The position numbers and the translations under genes are program-made. The notes under the pieces are model-generated. The model saw nothing but the letters and a program-made list of their open reading frames with translations, was not told the DNA's origin and did no database searches. From Caldilineaceae bacterium (GTDB taxonomy: Bacteria > Chloroflexota > Anaerolineae > Caldilineales > Caldilineaceae): a stretch of 6,670 nucleotides of DNA. The stretch covers positions 1-6,670 of the forward strand of contig JACSRH010000284.1 in NCBI GenBank assembly GCA_014879855.1. The letters run 5' to 3'. Below, one piece after another: positions 1-4,990 of the stretch. Positions within the stretch are counted from its first letter, which is position 1. Each line of letters starts with the position of its first letter.

Positions 1-808
1 CCTCGTTGACCGCGGACGCTCCCTGCGCCACCTCGCCGTCGGCGGGCACGCTGGCGCCGGGCCGCACCAACAGCAGGTCGCCGCGGCGCAGCTCGTTCAC
101 CGGGACCTGCTGCACCGCACCGCTGTCGTCGAGCCGCTCCGCGGTGTCGGGCAGCAGTTTGGCAAGCTGGTCGAGCGCGCCCGATGCCTGGCGCACACTG
201 CGCATCTCCAGCCAGTGGCCGAGCAGCATGACATCGATCAGCAGCGCCATCTCCCAGAAAAAGCCGCTGGCGGGATCGACGAAGATCATGACAAAGCTGT
301 AGAAAAAGGCGACGCAGATCGCCAGTGAGATGAGCAACATCATGCCGGGCTTGCGGGTGCGAATCTCCGGCACGGCCATCTGCAGGAAGGGAATGCCACC
401 AACGATAAAGATGACGATGGCAAAGCCGGCGCCGATCCACTGGCTGCCGGGAAAAGCCGGCATGGTAAAACCAAACCACATCTGGATCATGGGGCTGTAG
501 AGCAGCACCGGGATGGTCAATACCAGGCAGATCCAGAAGCGGTTGCGGAAGATCAGTTCGTGGCCGCTGTGATCGACGTGTGCGCCGGGGCCGGCGTGCG
601 CATCGTGGCCGCCGTGATCTTTGCCCGTGGCCGCGGCCAGGTGACCGGCGTGCTGCTCGGTCAGCCCGGCCTGTCGGGCGGAAGCCGCCACTTCCGCATC
701 GCCGGTCGAGGTTTGCAGCTCGCGGCCATGCATTGCGTTGGATTCCAGCGCGGCCGCTTCGTGCTCCCGCGCCGCATGATCGTGTTCTGAGTGGTTTGGT
801 GTAGACAT
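1..808 (-). CDS. Copper-translocating P-type ATPase, CopB-like, N-terminal part (runs off left edge)
   Basis: Exports copper (or another soft metal) across the inner membrane using ATP. Only the first 269 codons are here; the frame is open to the edge. Residues 1-83 are hydrophilic and His-rich (His at 65, 68, 71, 77, 80 and 83) with no CxxC heavy-metal-binding domain, as in CopB-type P1B pumps. Hydrophobic segments follow at about 91-108, 122-143, 156-177 and 183-200, then the GHWLEMRSV stretch (197-205) that leads into the actuator domain. The visible part ends at SAVNE, just before the expected TGES motif; the CPC/CPH metal site, DKTG and ATP-binding parts lie outside. The ATG at 806-808 has a clear AAGGAG (815-820, minus strand) 6 nt upstream. 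The gene lies 300 bp downstream of the multicopper oxidase on the same strand. CopB subtype is inferred because the CPx motif is not visible. Confidence 0.93.
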   Translation of the reverse strand, partial: MSTPNHSEHDHAAREHEAAALESNAMHGRELQTSTGDAEVAASARQAGLTEQHAGHLAAATGKDHGGHDAHAGPGAHVDHSGHELIFRNRFWICLVLTIPVLLYSPMIQMWFGFTMPAFPGSQWIGAGFAIVIFIVGGIPFLQMAVPEIRTRKPGMMLLISLAICVAFFYSFVMIFVDPASGFFWEMALLIDVMLLGHWLEMRSVRQASGALDQLAKLLPDTAERLDDSGAVQQVPVNELRRGDLLLVRPGASVPADGEVAQGASAVNE

Positions 809-851
809 TGTTCACTCCTTGCTGGCGATCTGGTGCGACCTCCAATGGCGA

Positions 852-877
852 AGCAGGCCCGGCATGCCGGGCCTGCT
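852..877. repeat. 26-bp perfect palindrome in the ATPase 5' leader
   Basis: Every base from 852 pairs with its partner up to 877, with the axis between 864 and 865; the core is GGCCCGGCATGCCGGGCC. It lies 44 bp upstream of the ATPase ATG. As RNA it would form a very stable hairpin in the leader. As DNA it would suit a dimeric regulator. It does not resemble the CueR or CsoR operators I know, and no T-run follows on either strand. Confidence 0.75.
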
Positions 878-896
878 CCATCAATCCTCTCTTCGC

Positions 897-924
897 CTGG
901 GTGACATTCGGGCACGTCACCCAG
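897..924. repeat. 9-bp inverted repeat (CTGGGTGAC / GTCACCCAG)
   Basis: The left arm is 897-905, the right arm 916-924, with a 10-nt loop. The match is perfect. It lies between the 19-bp inverted repeat and the 26-bp palindrome in the untranslated region ahead of the ATPase. Its role is unknown; an mRNA hairpin or an operator are both possible. Confidence 0.65.
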
Positions 925-968
925 CCACGCTTACTCGGCGGCAGACCAGGTCAAGACAAGCGCTGCCC

Positions 969-1090
969 GGGTGCGCCCTAAGTGGTTGGAAGCGTGCGTC
1001 GCACTGGTCAGCGGATAGTCTTTGGCGCGATTCCTTTTGACCAGTGCGACGCACGCGGCGGTAAGCTCACCAAATTCGTGGGACGCACCC
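969..1090. repeat. Composite inverted repeat, perfect 19-bp inner arms, imperfect outer arms
   Basis: The inner arms, 992-1010 and 1038-1056, are exact reverse complements over 19 bp around a 27-nt loop. Outer arms at 969-979 and 1080-1090 share the GGGTGCG core and most of the rest. Each inner arm also contains its own odd palindrome, GTGCGWCGCAC (994-1004 and 1044-1054), with centres 50 bp apart. The element begins 18 bp after the oxidase stop codon, so it could act as an mRNA 3' stabiliser or attenuator within an oxidase-ATPase transcript. A MITE- or REP-like mobile repeat is the alternative. No target-site duplication was identified. Confidence 0.7.
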
Positions 1091-1108
1091 ACGCTGCACC
1101 GCCGGTTT

Positions 1109-2842
1109 TTACACGATTGCAAAGTTGCGCATCATGCCGCTGTCTTCGTGCTCCAGGTTGTGACAGTGAATCAGATAGACGCCGCGGTAGTGCTCGAAGC
1201 GCATGATCACCCGCACGCGTTCGCCCGGCATCAGCAGCACGGTATCCTTCCAGCCTTGATCGACCAGCCCCTCGCGCACACTCTCCCAGCCGACGCGCTG
1301 CGCGTCGTCAACTTCGCGGCCCAGCACCTGGAACTGTATCCCATGCAGATGCACCGGGTGCGCCATGAAGTCGCGCATACCGCCCTGCATGGCCATGCCG
1401 CCGCCCATCGCCATGCCCTCCATGGCGCCGTTGCCCTCCTGCATCTGGCCGTGATCCATGCCAGCCATGCCGCCCATGCCGCCGCTCGCCGCAGCCGGCG
1501 GCGCCATCAGATTGGCAAGCTCCCAGATTTCGGTGTCGCCAAAGCGCACCTTTTCGTCCTCGGCCACCTCATCCATCACAAAGGTGCGGCCGTTGATGGT
1601 CCAGTTCATGGCGTCATCCATGGCAAAGACAAAGGGACGCGGTGCGGTGGCGTTGACGGCTGCGCTGGCCGCAAGCGTCTCCACTGGCAGCAGCCTCGCT
1701 GGCAAGACAAGCGTGCTGGTGGCCGCTTCGTTCACCGCAAAGGTCATCACCTCAAACGCCGCGCCATTGGCCAGCCCGGTCTCCCCCATCATCATGCCCA
1801 TCATGCCTGCTTCGACGCCTTCAAAGGCCAGGCTCACCAGCTTGACGGTGCTGCCCACGGTCTGCTGGGCAAAGTCGGCCCACACCTCGACGCGCTCGCC
1901 GGGCGCCAGCATGACGTAGGGCAGCGTCAGCGGCGCCGCCAGCAGGCCGCCGTCGGCGCCGATCACCGTCATTGGCGTGCCGTCCTCCCACGCCAGCTTG
2001 TAGATGCGGGCATTCGAGCCGTTGAGCAGGCGCAGGCGATAGGGCTGCGTTGCCACTGGCAGCGTCATCTCCGGCTGGCCGTTGACCAGAATGCGGTCGC
2101 CCAGCACGCCCATCATCTGGTCCATCATGCCGGCCATGCCGCCAGCGATGTACTGCAGTTGGTTGTTGCCGTCGAAGCGGCGATCCTGGATCACCAGCGG
2201 AATGTCCTGGGCGCCGGCTGGCAGATTGAGCGCGGCTTCCTCAGCGTCGCTCACGATCACAAGTCCGGCCAGCCCATAGTAGGCCTGCTCTGCCGTCAGC
2301 CCGTGGGGATGCGGATGGAACCAATAGGCGCCGGGTCGATTTTGCACCTCGAAGGCAATCTCCAACTCGTCGCCCGGCGCGACCGGAAAAGCCGGGTGAC
2401 CATCCTCGGCGCCGGGCGGCACGATCAGGCCATGCCAGTGGACGGTGGTCGGCGCGCTCAGCTCGTTGCGCACGTGCACCCGCATCTGGTCGCCGCGCTG
2501 TACGCGCACCACTGGCCCTAGATAGGAGCCAGGCAGCGCCGTGACCGCATCTGGGTTGCCCTGGATTAACTCGCCTGTGTAGGAAAGCACCTGGGTGGCT
2601 GCGCCGGGCAGGATCGGCAGCTCTGTTTGCCGCGCGGTGAGCCGGAACTCCAACTGGGCGGGAACCGCGGCGGCCGCGCCAGGGCTGGCCGCCGCGGCCA
2701 TGCGGCTGTTTTCCTGGGCGGCCGGCAGGGTGGCCGCGGTGCAGGCGCTCAGGCCGAGCGCGGTCGCGCTTAACCCGCTGATCTGCAAAAAACGGCGCCG
2801 CGTCAGCGTTTTGTTGTGTAGAAACGAACGGTTGTCCGCCAT
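1109..2842 (-). CDS. CueO-like multicopper oxidase, Tat-exported, Met-rich
   Basis: Probable cuprous oxidase that converts Cu(I) to less toxic Cu(II) outside the cytoplasm with O2 reduction. The 577-aa protein has a twin-arginine signal TRRRFLQ (14-20) followed by a lipobox LSAC with Cys34, so it is probably a membrane-tethered lipoprotein. All four copper motifs are intact: HWHG (135-138), WFHPHPHG (174-181), HPVHLHG (495-501) and HCHNLEHEDSGMM (559-571), with Cys560 as type 1 ligand and Met570 as axial ligand. WFHPHPHG and HCHxxEHED are very close to the CueO versions. Met-rich stretches at 236-244, 347-352 and 456-493 (11 Met in 38 residues) fit Cu(I) binding. I chose the ATG at 2840-2842 because GAGGAG (2847-2852) precedes it by 4 nt and the Tat signal then has normal length; the frame extends to 2893 without such a site. 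The stop is TAA. Confidence 0.96.
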   Translation of the reverse strand: MADNRSFLHNKTLTRRRFLQISGLSATALGLSACTAATLPAAQENSRMAAAASPGAAAAVPAQLEFRLTARQTELPILPGAATQVLSYTGELIQGNPDAVTALPGSYLGPVVRVQRGDQMRVHVRNELSAPTTVHWHGLIVPPGAEDGHPAFPVAPGDELEIAFEVQNRPGAYWFHPHPHGLTAEQAYYGLAGLVIVSDAEEAALNLPAGAQDIPLVIQDRRFDGNNQLQYIAGGMAGMMDQMMGVLGDRILVNGQPEMTLPVATQPYRLRLLNGSNARIYKLAWEDGTPMTVIGADGGLLAAPLTLPYVMLAPGERVEVWADFAQQTVGSTVKLVSLAFEGVEAGMMGMMMGETGLANGAAFEVMTFAVNEAATSTLVLPARLLPVETLAASAAVNATAPRPFVFAMDDAMNWTINGRTFVMDEVAEDEKVRFGDTEIWELANLMAPPAAASGGMGGMAGMDHGQMQEGNGAMEGMAMGGGMAMQGGMRDFMAHPVHLHGIQFQVLGREVDDAQRVGWESVREGLVDQGWKDTVLLMPGERVRVIMRFEHYRGVYLIHCHNLEHEDSGMMRNFAIV

Positions 2843-2965
2843 ATAGCTCCTCAAGCAGAATGCAAAGCTGGCAAAATCCATTGTGCTATGCACAGCCGCA
2901 ATTCGGCTAACGCGCCCGCCAATTCGGGCTGCACCGAGGCGGGGCAGCCATGCACAGCAGGAAAC

Positions 2966-2980
2966 ACTGTGTCACACAGT
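2966..2980. promoter_or_regulatory. 15-bp palindrome ACTGTGTcACACAGT upstream of the oxidase
   Basis: Two perfect 7-bp arms flank a single central C. It directly abuts the shared direct-repeat element at 2980-2999, about 120 bp upstream of the oxidase start. A 1-nt loop cannot fold as RNA, so a protein-binding site is the better reading. No known operator was recognised. Confidence 0.4.
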
Positions 2981-2999
2981 TGTGAAGCAATTATGAAGC
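2980..2999 (-). promoter_or_regulatory. Shared direct-repeat operator candidate (oxidase copy)
   Basis: On the minus strand this reads GCTTCATA-ATTG-CTTCACAA, with half-sites CTTCATA and CTTCACA 11 bp apart, about one helical turn, typical of OmpR/PhoB-family sites. The same element, 17 of 20 bases identical, occurs at 3868-3887 ahead of the PCYCGC lipoprotein, in the same orientation relative to the gene. It lies 137 bp upstream of the oxidase start codon, which implies a long leader. No regulator gene is in the window. Confidence 0.5.
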
Positions 3000-3055
3000 A
3001 GTGACGTGGGTCGCTGGCAAATAAGATCATCCATGCCCAACACTACGCTTTATCC

Positions 3056-3583
3056 TCACTGGCTGGCCTGAAATTCAGGAACTGGGCGCGCTTCCGCCTC
3101 AGCCTGGGTGGCGGCCACGCCATTTTGACTGATGTCGTCAATCAGCCAATCCATTTCCTTGATCTCACGGCGCTGCGCCTCGATGATGCCGTCAGCCAGC
3201 TCCCGGACGCGCACGTCGGCAATCTGGGCGCGTTCGCTTGTCAGAATGGCGATGGAGTGATGCGGAATCATCGCTCTCATGTAGGAGCTATCCTGAACAG
3301 TAATCTGGCTGCGGACCAGATAGAGCGCACCCACAAAGACGACGAGGCTGCCCAGATAGATGGCCAGATTGGTTTTGTTGTTGTTATACATGCCACGCAT
3401 GAAGCTGAGCATAATAACCGCCATGACCGCGCCCATCAGGAATGCCATGTAGACGCGCGTCTCGCTCCAGCGCACGTGAGACAGTTCATAGGTATTGAGA
3501 TACATTAACCCAAACATCACCACTGTCGATGTCGCAATCATTGCCGCAAACAAACCGTAGTTGGACTTTTTTTCCTGTTGCAT
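3056..3583 (-). CDS. DUF305-family membrane protein with three N-terminal TM segments
   Basis: Member of the DUF305 group, which is often found in copper-resistance loci; cyanobacterial CopM is a copper-binding relative. The protein is 175 aa. Hydrophobic helices lie at about 9-29, 43-62 and 71-90, followed by a C-terminal soluble part. This carries the family hallmark MIPHHSIAI (from residue 105) and the amphipathic stretch EAQRREIKEMDWL (135-147). His108/His109 and Met105 are plausible metal ligands. I prefer the second of two adjacent ATGs (3581-3583) because AGGAGG at 3589-3594 lies 5 nt from it but only 2 nt from the first (3584-3586); the first would add one Met. The stop TGA is 213 bp from the oxidase start on the same strand, so the two may share a transcript in addition to the oxidase's own promoter. 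Biochemical role unproven. Confidence 0.9.
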   Translation of the reverse strand: MQQEKKSNYGLFAAMIATSTVVMFGLMYLNTYELSHVRWSETRVYMAFLMGAVMAVIMLSFMRGMYNNNKTNLAIYLGSLVVFVGALYLVRSQITVQDSSYMRAMIPHHSIAILTSERAQIADVRVRELADGIIEAQRREIKEMDWLIDDISQNGVAATQAEAEARPVPEFQASQ

Positions 3584-3867
3584 CATTTCCTCCTGCCTTA
3601 GTGGGGATGCGCTGGACTGATTAGATAATAAGAGATGATTCTTCAGCGCGACAGTAACAGTGGCGCCGTAATAGCGGGGCAGCGACAGTTGACCCTGGTC
3701 ATTAACCCGGGCTTTTCTGCATCTCTGAAGAACCTACGCCTTTCATTATAGGAAAGCAATGAGCCGGTTTTCAATCTATCCACGCACATTCAGAGGATAC
3801 AAGTGCAGGTGCAATGCGGCGCAAATTGGTGACGGCGACCGCGCTCTTGCCCCTGTAGAATGCCTCC

Positions 3868-3887
3868 GCTTCATACTGACTTCACAA
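3868..3887 (+). promoter_or_regulatory. Shared direct-repeat operator candidate (lipoprotein copy)
   Basis: Reads GCTTCATA-CTGA-CTTCACAA. The half-sites CTTCATA (3869-3875) and CTTCACA (3880-3886) are exactly 11 bp apart. It matches 17/20 the copy upstream of the oxidase and lies 59 bp ahead of the lipoprotein ATG. TTGAAC (3888-3893) could be the -35 element just after it, with TAGGCT (3910-3915) a weak -10 at 16-bp spacing, a usual layout for an activator overlapping a weak promoter. Confidence 0.55.
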
Positions 3888-3905
3888 TTGAACGCTATTG
3901 TGAAG
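3880..3905. promoter_or_regulatory. Inverted repeat CTTCACAAT-N8-ATTGTGAAG
   Basis: Perfect 9-bp arms (3880-3888 and 3897-3905). The left arm overlaps the second half-site of the shared element, so this promoter carries three copies of the CTTCA-type half-site, the third inverted. That could permit a second regulator dimer or repression. Confidence 0.5.
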
Positions 3906-3946
3906 CGTATAGGCTGAAATTCAAATTTTTGACGGGAATACAAAGA

Positions 3947-4381
3947 ATGCACAAAACGTTGTTGTTGAGTATAGTGGCCCTTTTGTTTTTGGCCGGCTGC
4001 ACTGCCCCACCATCGGCGGTTGCGCTGGCTGGCGATGAGTTGCTGCCGGCGTTTCTGGATGCTGCGACGCCGCGCGTGCGCGATGCCTACCGCTTTGCCG
4101 TCGCCAACGGCAGCGACCTGGCGGTGATTCCCTGTTACTGCGGCTGTGGCAAGATGGGGCATGCCAGCAATCTGAGCTGCTATGTCAAGGAGGCCAACGC
4201 CGGCGACAGTCTCCTCTTTGACGAGCACGCCAACGGCTGCGGCATCTGCGTCGATATTACCCAGGATGTGATGCGCATGCGGCAGGCGGGCCAGCCGCTG
4301 TGGGAAATCCGCAGCTATATAGATGCGCAGTACAGCCCCTTTGGCCCATCAACCGACACGCCGCTGCCGCCACAGTCATAG
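3947..4381 (+). CDS. PCYCGC-motif lipoprotein
   Basis: Extracytoplasmic lipoprotein of the family named for its PCYCGC motif (Pfam 'PCYCGC', function unknown). The 144-aa protein has a lipoprotein signal peptide: basic start MHK, hydrophobic 5-16 and lipobox LAGC with Cys18. The hallmark PCYCGCGKMGH is at 62-72, with further Cys at 78, 98 and 101 and His at 72 and 94. Six Cys besides the lipid Cys strongly suggest soft-metal binding or thiol redox chemistry. The frame is open back to 3860, but I start at 3947 because the signal peptide begins there; the ribosome site is weak (GGGA at 3934-3937). It heads a three-gene plus-strand run, 71 bp before the DUF1573 gene. Copper as the metal is inferred from the neighbours and the shared upstream element. 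Confidence 0.9.
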   Translation: MHKTLLLSIVALLFLAGCTAPPSAVALAGDELLPAFLDAATPRVRDAYRFAVANGSDLAVIPCYCGCGKMGHASNLSCYVKEANAGDSLLFDEHANGCGICVDITQDVMRMRQAGQPLWEIRSYIDAQYSPFGPSTDTPLPPQS

Positions 4382-4430
4382 CCGGCAGCGCTTGTCTGCT
4401 CTTCAATAGGTTGATTGCACCACCCAAATA

Positions 4431-4443
4431 TATCAAATTGATA
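4431..4443. promoter_or_regulatory. 13-bp palindrome TATCAAATTGATA abutting the DUF1573 ribosome site
   Basis: Perfect 6-bp arms around a central A, ending at the first base of AAGGAG (4443-4448). It could be an operator or part of an internal promoter; an AT-rich site this short could also arise by chance. Confidence 0.3.
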
Positions 4444-4452
4444 AGGAGTTTT

Positions 4453-4983
4453 ATGAGCAAATCTTCAAAACCCAGGAAAAAGACGGCGGCGCCACCTCCA
4501 CGCCGGCGCCGTCCTGGCTGGCTGATGCTGGCGCTCTTTGCCCTGGCCGCCGTCGCTGCGATCAGCGTGGGCGTCTGGCTGGTGCAGCGCAATCAGCCGG
4601 CGCCCGTTCAAACGCTCTCTGGCGAGAGCACCCCGGAGGAAGCCGTCAACGGGCCGCGCCTCGCCGTCGATCAGGAAAATTTCGACTACGGCGATGTCAA
4701 GTTGAACACCACAATCGAGACCGAGATCAAGGTCAAAAATGTCGGCGATGAAGTGCTGGCGTTGGCGCCCAATCCGGTGGTCGAACTCGTTGAGGGCTGT
4801 TGACCACCCAATGCCGTTGTCGGTTCGACAACCTTACGCCCTGGCGAAGAGACTGCTGTCAAGCTGCGTTTTATGATGCACGCTGGCATGGAAGGCGACC
4901 ATCAATTCCGCGTTCACATCCGTTCCAACGATCCGGTGGAGCCTGACAAGCAGGTCGTGATTTCATCCAACTGGATTCCTTGA
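4453..4983 (+). CDS. DUF1573-type membrane-anchored protein, candidate selenoprotein (in-frame TGA read as Sec117)
   Basis: If the TGA at 4801 is read through, the product is 176 aa. It has a basic Pro-rich N-tail (1-21), one TM helix (about 23-44), a linker, then a DUF1573-like Ig-fold domain. FDYGDV (77-82) and the KVKNVGDEVL stretch (93-102) lie before the TGA. LRPGEETAVKLRF, HIRSNDPVEP and the C-terminal SNWIP lie after it, so the domain is complete only with readthrough. Residue 116 is Cys, giving a Cys-Sec-Pro-Pro site where DUF1573 proteins commonly carry cysteines. Start ATG at 4453 follows AAGGAG by 4 nt. Readthrough ends at TGA 4981-4983, 7 bp before the next gene, which lacks an obvious ribosome site and so is probably translationally coupled. 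The role is unknown; an extracytoplasmic metal-binding or redox partner is inferred. Alternatives are a nonsense mutation or a sequencing error, or a 116-aa truncated product. Confidence 0.75.
4801..4803 (+). other. In-frame TGA, candidate selenocysteine codon
   Basis: The codon follows TGT (Cys116) and is followed by 59 sense codons in the same frame. TGA ends other genes in the window (DUF305, the CuA/cytochrome fusion, the right-edge gene), so a genome-wide TGA reassignment is unlikely and local recoding is the better explanation. Confidence 0.65.
4816..4832 (+). promoter_or_regulatory. Candidate bacterial SECIS hairpin
   Basis: GTTGTC (4816-4821) pairs perfectly with GACAAC (4827-4832) around the loop GGTTC (4822-4826). 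The loop begins with two G and lies 18 nt after the TGA. That fits the general bacterial SECIS description: a hairpin inside the coding region just downstream of UGA, apical loop roughly 16-37 nt away, a G in the first two loop positions. The stem is short, with mismatches directly below it, so the call is suggestive, not decisive. Confidence 0.55.
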
Positions 4984-4990
4984 GTTCATC

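Larger units (their letters stand above)
809..1108. other. Intergenic leader between oxidase and ATPase, rich in inverted repeats
   Basis: This 300-bp stretch contains no credible gene; the short open frames here lack domain-like composition and ribosome-binding sites. In minus-strand order it holds a 19-bp inverted repeat (992-1056), a 9-bp stem (897-924) and a 26-bp perfect palindrome (852-877), then the ATPase ribosome-binding site. None of the hairpins is followed by a convincing T-tract, so I do not call a classical terminator. I saw no strong -35/-10 pair. Confidence 0.7.
3587..3946. promoter_or_regulatory. Divergent intergenic region, DUF305 (-) / PCYCGC lipoprotein (+)
   Basis: This 360-bp AT-richer stretch contains no supported gene. 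Toward DUF305 the minus strand has TATTAT (5/6 to the -10 consensus) within the AT-rich stretch near 3625-3635, about 40 nt upstream of the start, with no good -35, as in activator-dependent promoters. Toward the lipoprotein it holds the shared element at 3868-3887 and an inverted repeat at 3880-3905. GCGACAGT occurs twice (3648-3655 and 3682-3689), and a small CTTTC/GAAAG stem is at 3740-3756. The promoter calls are inference. Confidence 0.5.

Noticed and set aside
852..1056. Classical intrinsic terminators after the oxidase
   Set aside because: The stems are strong but none is followed by a run of T on either strand.
969..1056. CRISPR array or tRNA-like structure
   Set aside because: There are only two arms in inverted orientation, with no regular spacers, and no cloverleaf can be drawn.
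1022..2521. 499-codon open frame on the plus strand
   Set aside because: It lies antisense to the multicopper oxidase, is His/Ala/Gln-rich in the way reverse complements of Met-rich GC-rich genes are, and shows no domain.
3776..4228. 150-codon minus-strand frame across the lipoprotein promoter
   Set aside because: It crosses the operator region and the lipobox-coding part of the PCYCGC gene, with no ribosome site or recognisable domain.
4300..4803. A 167-codon gene starting at 4300 and ending at the TGA 4801
   Set aside because: The first 51 codons overlap the PCYCGC gene in another frame; AAGGAG before 4453 and the basic-TM start support the shorter N-terminus. Ending at 4803 cuts the DUF1573 domain in half.
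4801..4983. Simple frameshifted or degraded pseudogene
   Set aside because: No frame change is needed, the downstream codons stay domain-like to a stop tightly linked to the next gene, and the remainder shows no further damage. A lone nonsense mutation is not fully excluded.
4453..4983. Genome-wide TGA reassignment (for example to Trp)
   Set aside because: Several genes in the window end in TGA at family-appropriate lengths, and Trp is encoded by TGG throughout.
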